In this document: positions 49,367 through 63,600 of the stretch, piece by piece
Position numbering within the stretch: the first letter of the stretch is position 1
Layout of the letters: each line of letters starts with the position of its first letter
The notes under the pieces: generated by a model
Told to the model about the DNA's origin: nothing
Seen by the model: only the letters and a program-made list of their open reading frames with translations
The model's database searches: none
NCBI RefSeq assembly: GCF_003590095.1
Contig: NC_039498.1
Coordinates: forward strand, 2,170,001 to 2,234,000
From: Trichoplusia ni
Lineage: Eukaryota > Arthropoda > Insecta > Lepidoptera > Noctuidae
Direction: 5' to 3'
DNA: 64,000 bases
Position numbers and translations under genes: made by a program

Positions 49367-51476
49367 GTAAGTCTTGTTTTTTTATTAGAAAACAAAAGTT
49401 TTGATAAATGATTTAATTTTTATATTTTCCAGCAATAGTTTATTTTCCTTAAGAATCATTTGCTTTCAAATAAATTTAATTTTAGACCTGAGATATATTT
49501 TATTTTTTGTTATTGTAACTATCTAGACTGTTTCTCCTTTTAAGATTTATCAATCAATCAGTAATAACTAAATTTGTCCATGATAGTAGTAGAACTAATA
49601 ATTAACAAGTATATATTTTTTTTCCTTTGTATATGTATATAATATATAAAAACTTTGAAGACTATTTTCCACCAGGAATGCATAACATGATGAGATGTGA
49701 TACAATTGATTACATTGATAAGTCCAAATGGTAAAAAAGGAAACAGATTTTACCGTCACTTAAAATTATATTTTTCTGTACACACCTCCATTCAGAAACC
49801 TTTAGATCCTTCAAAAGTACTTACAGGTTTAGTAATTATAACATTAAATAAAGTATTAACCGGTTTCTTTACTGTCCCGCCAATAGACACAATAGTTAAA
49901 CAATATAAATGTTCACATATGACTTATGCATCAAGGAAATAGGAAAATTGACAAGGCTGGCCCACCATATGTGAGCTAAGATAATATATAAATTTAAATA
50001 ATTTGTTTTATAGCTCATTCAATATACCTAGAAAGCATGGAAAATTGAGCGGTCCTAGTTGCGCCTTCATACTATTTGAGTCAATTTTATCCATTCCTTA
50101 ATATTTCTTCTGAAAATCTTTGTAGAATCTTTGAGTTCCATCATATTCAATTCCTTTATTCTAAGTAATATACATATGAATTTAAAAGATTGATATGGAA
50201 TCCCTGTTAATGAAATGATTTTATATAGATTCCCCTAATGCTTTATTTACACACCTGTCCTGTGTTCAGTGTTTACTAATTTACCTGATAGTAAAATCAA
50301 TATGACAAAAAATCATAGCACAGAAATTCAATGAAATTAAGTATTATAACATTGTAATGTGGCCATGAATTAGTTTGTCCACTTAATCAATAACATAATG
50401 TTTACATAGGCCATTTTATGGTTTCTGATTGTACTATTTATTTTATAGGTAATAAAAGGAAAATTTTAAAAGTATCAGGAATAAGAAATATCTAAAGTAA
50501 AATACATATATCTATACAAAAAGATGATCAAACTACCAAGTAGAAGGAACAATTATTTCCATTATCTGTTATTACCGTAATTACTGAATCGGTTACAAAG
50601 TTTGCGACCGTATGGTCAAGTATTACGCTATTACGACGCTTTACGTCGAATAAAATATTAATACAACCGTTGAATACCGTTCCACGATTCATCGATGAGC
50701 ATAGCCAGGAGGCGTGCTTGTATATAACTAGCTACAGATAGATTGTCATGGGAATATTGCCATATGGTCTGATTGGTATTTGTAACGAGATCTGGAATTG
50801 CGGTTGTTATCCATAGGGAATACATGGATTGATTTAATTTCCACAACTGCAATCTGACGATCGGATTTCTACAATTGCATTCAATAATGGCGAAATTGAT
50901 TGAAAACAATGATAGAAAATAAAGAGAATGATTAACAAAAACATAAAATGAAACTTGCCACTACGCGTCCTGCTACCTAGATAATAAAAAAAAAAACCAG
51001 AGAATACGGTGAAGTAAATAAAACGTGCTTCTGAATAAAATATACATTATGAATATTCAGACAAGAACTAGGGTCGACCGATAACTGCTATACGATATCG
51101 ATACCTTTGTTTTACTCACCGATCTTGTGTGTTTGTTTCAATTAGCTCAGAGTTCATTTCATACTACTACTATATATGCTTATAAACTAAACAGGTCTTC
51201 GGTAAAAAAAATACGAAATCATGTTAAATCGTCGCACTCGGTTGAGTATTATTCCTGATGCGGGAATAAACATTTGCCATACATGTGCTGCACATATGTA
51301 GGTCGCTACAAATTCTATATAGATATATGTAATAGGTCTAAGACTACTACAAAAACACAGACTTCATAAACGTATTTTCCCCTTCGATTCTGTTTAATTA
51401 AAATCCACAGCAAGGGTTGTTTTAAAAGCACCCGTAATAGAAACGTGACCATAAGTTCCTTCGTTACCTCGGTACT

Positions 51477-51619
51477 ATGGAATACGACGGAATAAAAGAA
51501 AAATTGTTACGCTTTGAACACAATAGGTCTTTGCACGTGGCGTTCTCGGGTTACTGGTTATTCCATGAGAAACGTTTGTTGTGGAAAGAAACCCTATCAA
51601 CTTCCCAACAAAGTTTGAA
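51477..51619 (+). CDS. hiw: hiw exon 1, start codon
   Basis: ATG at 51477 (A at -3) opens MEYDGIKEKLLRFEHNRSLH, then VAFSGYWLFHEKRLLWKETL and STSQQSLK. An in-frame TAG lies 13 codons upstream (51438-51440). The donor (gtaaac) leaves phase 2, exactly what exon 2 needs. I cannot match this to the vertebrate N-terminus, so the start rests on phase, the upstream stop and the open frame. Confidence 0.65.
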
Positions 51620-54600
51620 GTAAACGAGTTTTGTAGTATGTTTGTAAAAGGTGTTCGATAATTAATCGAAATTTGTTCATCAGACGTCGACCTTTTTTGC
51701 AGGAAAGAAAAAAGATCTCATAAGAAAATCGGTAAGAAAGAGAAACTACGACGATTAAAAGCCGCCAATGCTCTTGCTGTCTGCTATGCACCAGCACTTC
51801 TGGGCAACCCATCTCAATTCGCCGTATACGCTAGTGTACGGCGAACGATATTATCTCGCTGGAAACATCTACATGGCAACGTCTCCGAACTGTCTGATGA
51901 CAGCGATAGCGAGGATTCAGCACAGCTACCACCCAACAAATTACCAAAAGTAAGCTTAGCAAAAAGGTTAATTGATCTTTTAAAATTCTACTACCCCACA
52001 ATTCATCTATTTTCATTTTTTTATAGATCACAGGTATAGGCCTTCGCACCGTATTCACCCTAATATCTCAAGCGCGTTTCACAGACGCACACTTCTGTGA
52101 AAGCGCGCTTGTTGCTTTGTTAGACGTGTTGCAGGGCCATGCCCCCGAAGAACTAGCCCAGGAACCCACCGAGGTATGTAGTTGGTAAATTCGATTCTTC
52201 TTTTCCTCTCCTATACTTTGATAGTGAATGTTAATATTGTTTCTTTTTTAGATTATAACAAACCTTCATTCAATGCTCGTGGAAGTCGCTAGTGGAAGTG
52301 GGCCAAGTGGTAAAGTGGAGTTGCCGACTTCACTCACAGCCCTCAGTAGCTCTTGCCTCATAGCCCTGTCTGTTGCAAGAGGCGAGGCAGAGCTCATACT
52401 AAACGCTGTTGCCTCGCTTACGATGTCCCCCTCAGCACTATCCGAGCAATATCTTCAGGTAAAATGGATATAATATCTCATGCACAGTTTACCAAGATTT
52501 GGAACAAAGGTTTCAAGTTTAATATGTTTTTGATTACAGGTACCGTCGAACCTAACAACACTCCAGCGGAGCGTCCAATCAGTGATACTCGGCTCTCCGT
52601 CCCGCAACCAATGGTTGAACTATGGCGTCCCTCACCAGTGTCTAGTCAATAGTTTCCCTGTAGATCTCCCCTCACAGCTGACCGCCGGCTCTACCGAGCT
52701 TGTGGTGCGTTCCCTAGTATCTGATGGCTGCTTTCTATACGTCTTTACATCCAAAGGCCTGCTTAAGATTGGATCAGGGTATGGCAGCTCCATACGACAG
52801 CACGTTTATTTGTACAAGCCAGATTTCTTTGCCAGTGATCGACATGGCTGGCTAGGTTATTGTAAGGTGAGTTAAAAATATCTAAACTCTGTGCATTTTT
52901 TGTATAATTAAGGACTTCGTGTTAATTCTTCAATTGTTTTTTGTTTAGGATAAATTATACCTAAGGATAGGCAGGAAAAAGACTGAAGTTTATGAAATAG
53001 ATAAAGAAACTTTGGAAGTGAGAAACCTGATAAGGCTGGAACCCGGACAACCGGCTCCGGTTGAACCTAAGTCTGCTGTTTTCACGGACGGCAACCAATT
53101 GGGACTGATAGTATTAACCAATTTTGTAAGTGTCCATTTGTATAACAGAAAGTGTTACTACATAACCAACTTTAAACCTATCTTGTTAACATCTATTTTA
53201 ATATTTCAGGACAACTTAACTATACGTATGTATGACGCTGATGTTCAGCCGGAACGAGGAGAAGGCACAGCCACCACTACTCTGGTGTCTCAGAAAGAGA
53301 TAAACGTCCACCTATTGAGGCGTAGAACACTGATGTTAGGCAGAAGTCCCTTCGAAGATGGACTGTCAAGGAGAGCTGTCGAGTTAGACGCTCCCATTGC
53401 TATGCAATTAGATGATTGTGATGAAGATCCTTTACTGAGCATATATGGAGGTCAAGACTTCGCACTTTTAACGACGGCTTCTGGCAAGGTCTGTTCTATT
53501 TCTAGCATTATACAAAACTTAAACTACAGCAAACAGCAAACTCATCACTGGTTTAATTTTTCATATTAGGTATACTACACCGGCAAAGGCAGCAGTCTTG
53601 GTTACAAGGCGTCTCCTCAGACAGGCCGATGGACTCTCATGAAAGAGACGATTTTCTCAAGAAACGAGGCTCCTAATGTCAAGAGGTGCAAAGTTATACA
53701 GGTAAGTCCTTCCTTAACATACCTATACTACAGCTTTCGTTCGTGAAGAAGTTATTATTACTGATTAATTATAGACGTGGTTCATGTATGCATCAGAGAT
53801 ACATACTTTTTCTCACTGTCTTCATTCACATGTACCCTTGTTTGAAGGTTGCGGTTGGTCACGAGGGAGTGCACGCTATCCTCGTCCTGGACAACGGCTC
53901 GGCGTTATTCACCGGCATAGCCCGTCGCGGTGAAGACGGCGACGCCATGAAACACCGACGAACACCCAAACCGACGCGACCTAAGAAGATATTCAAGGTT
54001 AGTTCGTCAGCTTACTTCGTTCCTTAATTAAAAAAAAACCTATAGATAATGTTCGAAGTAGATTTATATACATGCCTGTTAATGCCTGTAATAGCTCGAC
54101 AGGAGAGCTTACTTATTGTTCAAGCAAACTGCAAGTTAAGTCATAAATAGGTATTTAATCCTAATAAAAATGTGCTAAGATTTCATTAGATGTAGGAAAA
54201 TTGCGCACGTGTCTAGTCCAAAAAGAAATTTCTTTTGCTAACAATACTATAAACTCAAATAAATATCGTTGTTGATAGGCTGAAGGTCACTTCGTGGTGT
54301 ACGCTGCGTGCAACTACGGCTCGACAGCTCTCGTTACAAGACAGGGACAGCTCCTAATGTTCGGCAAGGATACACAGCACTGCGACTCGGCCGGACAAGT
54401 GTTGGGTATACGACATGAGAGGATCATACAGGTAATACTCTTCAAGCAAAAATAGCCTTTAATGATCATCATTTGTGGTTTCTTAGGTTTACGCGAATGT
54501 TAGACAGTTAGTTCCCGAACTAAAATCCAAAATTAAACCGCGATAAAATCCGTAAAAGTAGTTTCATTTCAACGATCATCATTTGATTTTTGTTATTTTC

Positions 54601-57600
54601 GCATTAAGGATCATATTTCGCTGAATAACAATTTTAATTTGCAGTACGACATTTATTAAAGAATGACTTGTGATTTTTCATTTTAGGTTGCTCTCGGTAA
54701 AGCTCATGCTGTGGCTTTAACAAATTTCGGGCAAGTGTACACGTTCGGTATCAACAACAAGGGCCAGTGTGGTCGTGAATTTGGATACACCAAAGAAAGT
54801 AAGTATTTTCCTACAAGTTTCATCCTTACACACCTACATACCCCACTTAAGTATACACCATAGTTGGGCATTAACTCGTTAATCGTTAATTAACGAAGTT
54901 AACATTTTGATTAACGAATTAACTTTTAAAAATGTTAACGGACACGATAACTTCCGTCAATATGCAGAAGACCGTTAATCTAATGCCTACTATTTACCGC
55001 ACGGCCGGCAGCGGCACCGCGGCGCGGCGCGAAAAACTGGTTCAGACAAGTATGAAACACGAAGGACAGATATAGTTTAACTGGCGGAGGGAGCAATGCG
55101 AGCAATGATGATGACGAGGAGGAAGACTTTTTCAATTCTGTCACTCAGTCTATAGAAAAACCAAAGAGCTCCAACTGTTTAAAGAGTAAAGCGCAAAGTC
55201 TCGTTAAAATGTGGCTGGATATGAAATCAAAAGACTCGTTCAACGATGCTGCATTCCTCGGGGAACAGATATTCATAAATCTATTTATTAAATACAATAC
55301 TGCTATACCCTCAAGCGCTGCAGTTGAACGTCTATTTTCCACGAGTAAAGACATTTTAACACCAAAACGAGCCTCGCTTTCAGACGAGAACTTCAACATG
55401 TTAATGTTCATGAAGGGGAATATGCACCTTATGCCCGCGATTAAATTACACATTTGAATTATACAAGTATTTTGTTTTATTCCTAACCTGTTAACTTCCA
55501 GAACCTAAACAAATAAGTTGTATGAATTCACTAACGCAACGAAATAAAAATGCAATTTTACACATATTAACGGATTAACGATTAACGTTAACTTGCGTTA
55601 ATTCTTCTGAAATGTAACGCTTTAACGCTTAACGAGGCTAACTTTTTTTGTAGCGGATTGACGATTAACGAAGTTAACTATTTGATTAACGGTGCCCAGC
55701 TATGGTATACAGTATACACTATACATCCCTGTCATCATTTGTTCACACATCTATTACTTTGTTAATGGCTATATATCCAAAGATCAAACTCAACTTTAGA
55801 GATTTTTTTTTACATTTCCAAAATTATATCTTTGATTATTATATCTTTGATTCCTCCCCCTTTCCTATTTGCATTCTAGATATTCTGTTCCTAACAATGA
55901 GTTTCTATATTAAGTACTTTAATTATTCCACAGAACTGTTCCCACCTCGTCGCCGAAGTGACAGCAAGGAGGATTCCCGTTTATGCACAGGTTCGCACAC
56001 GTGGACGACGGACTACTGTCGCGTGTGCATACTGTGTCGCGAGTGTACTGGCTTCTCTAGCGCCTGTCATTGTTCGCACTTGCCTAACAGAGTGCCTGGG
56101 GAGTGAGTGTTATTGTTTTAATATTGATTTTTTAGTTTCGTAACGCTTACAGGTTTTTAAGTTGCATGTACAGTTAACTAGTTTGGTTGGATGTATTTGT
56201 TTCGTCGCTAACTATTGTGACATACTATAGTAATAGTGGTATATGTTTTAATAATTTTCTACAACGTAGGTATATCAATCACATAAGTTAAGTTTGGACT
56301 GAAAGTGCATGATAAGATGGTGTTTGAAATATCTAATTTTCTTACACAGCAAAAATAAGTTTTATTTGTCCGTAATCAAGTTTCGTTGCAATATTATAAT
56401 GTCGTACAATTTCTAGAAAATGTGGCTGCGGCGAGGGTGACAGCGGCTGCGCGGTTTGCGGTGTCTGCCGTCGATGCGCAGACGCGTTCGTCGCTGCGAG
56501 TCGCCCTGAACGAGCACCTTCCGCTGCTTCAGTCACCATCACAGACCTGGACGATGAAGGGGAACCTTCAGCCAGACCCGAATCTAGAAATGGTAAATGT
56601 CATTGAAATATTAAAAGAAATTATCAGCACTAAGAGCTTTCTTGAAGTCCTGCTTTTCGCTACGTTCACAGAGCTTGATGAGGACCCCGATTGCTCTGCT
56701 CGATCCAGTTCAAGAAATGGTGAGTTGAGCTTTTAATGTTATTGGGGCATTGATTTAGATTAAGTGTTTTAAGGGTCGATTTCTAAAAAATACTAAAAGT
56801 TTAACACTTGGTGCGAAAAGGGATTCTACGACAGGAAACTTAGGTGCGAGGTATCTTAAACTAGCTGCCAGTAAATTGCATTACCCTACACATTTTCCTC
56901 CTTATATTTTAAACTCAATCGAAAATTTCGTAAACAGATAAGGAGAACACTCGTTTCCCAACGTTTGAGGGGCCGGTATCAAGTTCTGAAGTAGAACGTG
57001 ATTCGAGCATCAAAGTGAGCTGCCTCCCGCCGGCGCGCGTCGCCGTGCCTGGCGGACATCGTATTGCGGCAGTCGCTTGTGGCCTACACCATACAGTGCT
57101 GTTGACCGAACATGGTGAGTTCGAAACAATCGTATATGAAGTGTTTCTAGTCTGAATGTTTTAACTGGACTTTTATAAAAAACTCACTCAACGTATCGTA
57201 TAGTTTTGAGAGAATTTCCGCTATACTTGATCAATTAATTCAAATCTATTCAGTAAATTATTTTTGTCCTTGCCATATAAAGAGCGCCACGCAGAGATGA
57301 TTATAACAGATCCACAAGAGTCTGTCGACAACTAAAAAAATATATAAAGATATATACGTAATTTCTGTGATTAAAATCCCCTGAAATCATGAAATGCATC
57401 AAAACTATTATTACCAATTAACCTCTGTTATCATTCCTCCTCTAGGCGATGTGTTCACCTTCGGTTCGAACCAGTACGGTCAGCTGGGCGCGGGCGACAT
57501 ATCCGTACATCACAGGATAGTGCGTGTGCGAGTGCCCAGAGCTGGGGGCGTCGCCGCTGGCAGCAACCACACCGCAGTACTAACGAGGGAGGGGGAACTC

Positions 57601-60600
57601 TACACGTTCGGGAGTTATCAGGTTTGTGTAGACTTTAATGAATAGAACTTTTTTTGTAAATGTTGATTTGTAATAATTACATTTATTGTAAGCCCATGTT
57701 GTGCTACAGCTGGGTGCAAGATCCCTTTCTCATTCCATTTAAACTCAATTTTGAGGCACTTTCCGATAAGGTGCAACAGGCTGAAATTTTCAGGGTAGCT
57801 TCAAACCTGATGACAATGCAATTTACAACTATGAAAACTGTCAAAATTTAATAAAATTTGACAGTTAAAAACTTGGGTATTTAGATTTTAATCTAAATAA
57901 ATACTTATAATAACTTTCTTCTAATTATAACAGAAAGGAGCACTTGGTCGCCCTCGTCAGGACGAGCCTCCGCGTACGGACCGGAGTCCGATATGGTACG
58001 CGACCCCCGGCCGAGTCCCGCGGCTCGGTCCGCGGCACTCCTGCAAAGCTGTGTGGGTCTCAGCTTCCGGAGACCAGACCTTCGTGCAGGTCTCGCAGGC
58101 GTTGATCAAGACGGACACGTTATTTAGCTCCACTATTACGGCTAATAACAATACCATCAGTAAGTGACAGTAAATTTCTTTTAATTAATATTATTATTAA
58201 CGTAAAAACAAAAATCGTTCAAAATTTTAAATATTTCACTTCAATGTACTCTAATAGAAATCACAGCTATTTCTAAGAAAAGCCCATTTTAAATTTCTTA
58301 ATCCATTTTTCAGTAATCCTTCCGAATCGCCCGGAACACACCTTCAAATGTATAACGATCAATAAAATGGACGGAACGTGTAACACTTGGACTGGTTCCG
58401 AGCAAGTTGACTTTGTAAACACTCTGGCTTCTTTGGACCCCTTGTATGACGTCCTGTGGTGCTATCAACCGCAGATGCGTGTCATGAAGTGCTACAACAT
58501 CGTAGCGTTCGACTCTCATAAGCTCCAAAAGTGTTGTAACGACGCAGGCGACCCAGACGGCTTTTTTGCAGAAGATGAGGCCATTGAATACCCGAACTAT
58601 GGAAGTATGAAGCGGTTGGAAGACTTCAAAAACTTGGAAAACTTTGATCTGTCTTGCAGTAATGAAGACAGACCGACAGATAATGTCGCTCTATCGAATG
58701 TGTCGGTTTTGAACCAGGAGCTCGCTATACCGTCAGCTCCCGGTTGTTCTGTGACACGAATGCATGCTGCCTTGCATCTTTTAGGATGTTTAGATTCTTT
58801 GACTTACGCACATGATATCAAGTAAGTTGGAATTCGATGCTTTTGTCTTCTAATCATAATTTTGTACGTATCGTACTTGTTTTAAGAATATATTTGTTTG
58901 TTTAGGCTCAGCCAAGTTGAGTGTAAAAGGGAAAGCTCGTCGTCGCCAATCGTACCAGTCAAGGAAGACTTTCTGACAGTCAGCAGATTTGAGAGTCACG
59001 GTGGTGGCTGGGGCTACTCCGGGCACTCTGTTGAGGCCATCCGATTTATGTGTGACACTGATATATTGCTAGGTAAGAATTTTTGTCGGAAGTGTGATGG
59101 AAATAGAGAAGACTTGAGCAAATCAAATAATTAACAAGAATTGGAAAAAAAAAAGTCACAATATGTTCTTGGCAATAATCAAATATATTAACTAATTCCA
59201 TTATAAGATGTTCTAATCATAATCTTTCTGAATATAACAGGTGGTGTGGGCCTATTCGGTGGTCGTGGCGACTACACAGCTAAGATAAAACTCTACGACA
59301 TAGGCATGGAAGGTGGAGACCAAGAGGGCGACGGGGAACTGATGGCTGAGAGCGATGAGATTGTGTATGAGTGCCCGCCAAGAGACCGGTTTCCAGTCAT
59401 GTTTGATTCACCGATATCGCTTATTGTAAGTTGGTTGATCCTCTAGTATTCGTTCTTGGTAACTTCCATAGAGGAAAATATTATAATACAATTATTTTGT
59501 TCCAGGCTAACCGATGGTACGTCGCGTGGGCGTGCATAAGCGGACCTTCATCGGATTGCGGCTCATCCGGCCAAGCTATGGTCATTAATGATGAAATCGG
59601 CTTCCATTTTAAAACATCAAAGAAGTCCAACAACGGAACTGATGTCAACGCCGGCCAAATTCCTTGTCTGCTCTACAATACTGTGTGCCCAGACCAGGGA
59701 TTCTCACTCAAATCAATTGATATCGGAGACCCAATTATAATATTGTCAAAGAACTTGTCCAGAAAAGTAACAGTGCCATGCTTCAGATCACTGATTACTC
59801 TGCTACAATGGAGCTGGGATACTTTCAAAGCCATTATTCTAGAAACTAATGGTTTGGTCCCGATCAACTACCAAAAACTGACAGTCATGAAACACCAGAA
59901 GCGACTGGTTTACGTCATCAAAGCTTGTCTGAGACTGGTTAAGTCTTATATCAATGAGATTTACCCTCAAAATAATAGGAAGAGAAACTCTCACGAGTAC
60001 ATGTCATACTTTGATGCGATTGCTGATGTAAGAAACTTGATTCAATCTATAATGGCGGATCCGACGCCGACTTGCTCCAAGCTGCCTCGAAAACCCGGAA
60101 AAGTGAAGACTCATAGAGTCTGCTACGTTCAATTCGCCTTGGACCTGACGAGTTCGATATTGAAAGAAGCTCACGATACGATAACAGCGTGTTTCCACGC
60201 TTTCTTCCCTACACCGACATTGAAATGGAATCATTTGTGTTCCATGCTGTATAACGTCAAGGTAAAGTAATCTTTCTGCTATGATGTTAAGACTTAATTT
60301 GTTTTGATTGCTATCATGTATTTTTATTTCACAGGATGGTGTTGTACCGCCATCACAAGTTCGAGAATTGACGTCTACTTGTGCAGCGATGTGTGCGTCC
60401 CGAAGTCTGCGAGATGTCTTGCAATATGTGGTCCCCGTAACACAGAGTTATATCAACTCCAATGAAAATCGACGGCCGGAGAGCAAGGTTAGTCGAATAC
60501 GACAAGAAGGTCTAATAAATGTCTAATAAAGCTGTAAATAATCTGTTTGCTTTTTGATTACTTAAGTATAACTTAACATTTTTATTTAAAGCAGGTTGTA

Positions 60601-63600
60601 AAGGAAGTTCCATCTAAATCTGCGACTGTGCCAAGATCGTCGCACGCACAAAAGCCACCTCCTATTCCGCCGAGAGCCAGTAACAGAGATACGCCAAAAG
60701 TAAGAACTTCTATTCAATAATATCTCTGCTATTTTCTAAATGGTAAATTAAACCATGGAATTTCAGAAGCGATACAGGCCTAATAAAACGAAACATTACG
60801 ATTCTTAGACGAGGTTCTGTCAATAAGTATACCAAAACGACATGTTGCGCTTGATTGCCATCGAATTTTACAACTGTTGCCTATATTTACCTTATATTTT
60901 CACAGCAACCAGAAGCAGCTGAAGTGAAACCTCCCAACCACACTGAATGGCACCTGTTAGATGTGATACCTCGCTTGTTGGACATCGTCATGATTCCCAT
61001 CAAGCAACAGATGATGACGCGCCAGTGCGGGCAGCCGCACGACCACGGCGAGATCAAACAGCACGACAAACTTGCCGAATACTGCTGCAAACTTACTGCT
61101 AGGATTGTCGCTGAACTGTCCACTAGTGCCACCAATATAAGGGTAAGAAAGATTTATTACTACTATCATTCCCCTGCCCTTATTCTAATTAATTTATTTG
61201 TGTTCGACGATGTCTTCTTCTTGAATACCTTTTTATGTGACGTCATCTCATATTTGTTACCACTAGTCTGATCAAAATCGAAAGCTGTCGTAATTTTAAA
61301 GAAGATGTTTACTAAAAAGAAGACAATAGATCTGACAAAATATTATTTTCCACTTGGCTACGGAATATGCTAGTACCATCCCCTGCGGAATTCTTGATAT
61401 TTCATACCATTAATTAATAAGTCAGTGAAATTAATAACAACAATAATTAATTGTGTCTGGTATACATTCTAATTATGGTACAATTTCAGGAGGACGTTGA
61501 CTCAAACACAGTGAAAAACCTGGTCACTCCGTCCCGTTTCATGCGTGTCAATCAGACGCGAGCTTGGAACACCGGCAACGGTAGTCCAGACGCAATCTGC
61601 TTCACTGTCGACCGTCCTGGTGTGACATTAGCTGGCGTCTGTGTGTACGGGGGACTTGGAAACTACGAGTACTCACTGGAGCTTTTACACGATGTCAGAG
61701 TGAGTTTTTATAACAAATTCCTATTGGTGGATCTAAAAGAGTGAGCATTTGACTTGCGTGACATTGATTACTCTCAGTCACGTTAAACTTCATTCGCATG
61801 TCCTGAATATGCCACTGACCGAAGCTGTAATATTGAATCTCGAAAAAAGAATACACAAGAAAACACATCTAATGTATAAAATTCCCGTGTCACGATGTTA
61901 GTTACCGTACTCCTCCGAAACGGTTCGACCGATTCTTATGAAATTTTGTATACTTATTGAGTAGGACTGAGAATAGAACAACATCTATTTTTCATACCCC
62001 TAAGTGTTAAGGGTTGCTCACATAAATTATTTTTTTTATAATGTGTCGTTAAAAATACATACAACCAGAAAAAAAATGGGCAAAACAACGTTTGCTGGGT
62101 CAGCTAGTATACAGATAAAAATAACAGTATACATTTGAATTGTGTTTGAATAATTACAGGAATCAAAGCATTCATGTTCAGACATTTAGGTGACGTGATT
62201 TGGAATATTTGAAAACTTATCGTGTTTGAGTATTATTCTTACAATGTGATGCAATAATAATTGCAAAACTAAATTATCTGAGTGATTAGTACCAGAAGAC
62301 TCATTTATTTTAATTTGGTACAGTTACGTTCAACGGCTGACGAAGCGAATCCTACTCATTGCTGGGTGAGCGTGGAGATAGCTCACGGAGCGTACTGCGG
62401 CGGTGACCTGCAACATGACATGGTGCAGCTTAAGTTCGACCGCCCAGTACCCTTGAAGGTAAAACTGATAATGATCTTTCATTAATCATCGTCCCATCTT
62501 TTTATCACAAGTTATCCAATTTTTAACATTGCTCGTCAAATTTCTGAAATTCCTTTATTGACAGAAACTATTAGTATGTACATATAAATTTCAGTTTTCT
62601 GAAGAAAATTTGTCTGCATTACGTTCACTTTTATTTAGTTAAAATCTTTGCTTTATTAACTGAAGTCATTACTCTTCTGCAATTTTTTGAATTCTATACT
62701 TATCAATTTTTTTGGTATACAGGAGGATCTCCGTTACGCCATACGTCTATGTAACCACGGTGGCCGCACGGCTAACGGCGACTGCGGCCTGCCGTCAGTG
62801 AAGGGCCCCGACGGAACCATGTTCCGCTTCGCCTCCTGCTCGCTCAGCTTCAATGGCACAACGCTGGCTAGAGGGCAGATACCCTGCCTCATTTATTATG
62901 GGTAAGATGTACACTGTTTTTGTCAAAAATTATCACATTGTTACATATAGAATAATAATAACCCGTCCTTTATCGTGTGCGTTACGTATTTCTGTTCATT
63001 CGTATGTAGGATTGATGTGTAGGAACACCTTTTTCATTATAGTTTCATTATTAAATTACGTATTTTTCATTTGACAGCGGAATTTCAGTATCAATATCAT
63101 CATGCCATACGCTCACCGCTCCACTGCACTTACGCTAACCTATCTCCCTGTACAGGTCATCAAAAACCCTATCGAACTCGTCCGAGAGTACGGACAGCTT
63201 AATAACCGCCCTCCGAGCGATCACTCTCCGCGTTGCCTCCATCGTGATGGAGCGAGGGGCCGAACTGTTCTGCACGTTACGCAACGAGCTCACCGCCGAA
63301 GACTTGAGGAGGAATGCCTCAGTCCTGCAGTCCTCCCCGGCTATACATATACTGATCCCCTATACACTCGCCAACTTGGAAGGCGTTGATGATTCCAAGG
63401 TATGTTAAGCGTAGACAGAGTTACGAGTGTGTTATAAACTTTTTAGTCGTAGGCAATAATGAAATAAATGATGATGCCCTCTGTCAATTAGGAACAACAA
63501 GAAATTTATTTTCATGTAACTTATTTTGTGTATTGGGCGCCATATATAGCCGCCATATATATAAAACATAATGAGAAAATTTTAAAATTATTCCAATGCA

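Larger units (their letters stand above)
45080..51476. other. intergenic region between divergent trio and hiw (6.4 kb)
   Basis: Must contain the trio promoter and non-coding first exon(s), since coding exon 1 of trio begins at an acceptor, and probably the hiw promoter. It is AT-rich. Items seen: a GC-richer patch with a TCAGTT-type initiator on the minus strand near 47357-47364, a palindrome at 48942-48975, and an isolated exon-like frame at 49229-49366. The 113-codon frame at 46781-47122 shows no domain. Confidence 0.6.

Noticed and set aside
55145..55453. Minus-strand open frame of 102 codons inside the hAT relic.
   Set aside because: It is the antisense shadow of the hAT dimerisation domain, recognisable on the plus strand.
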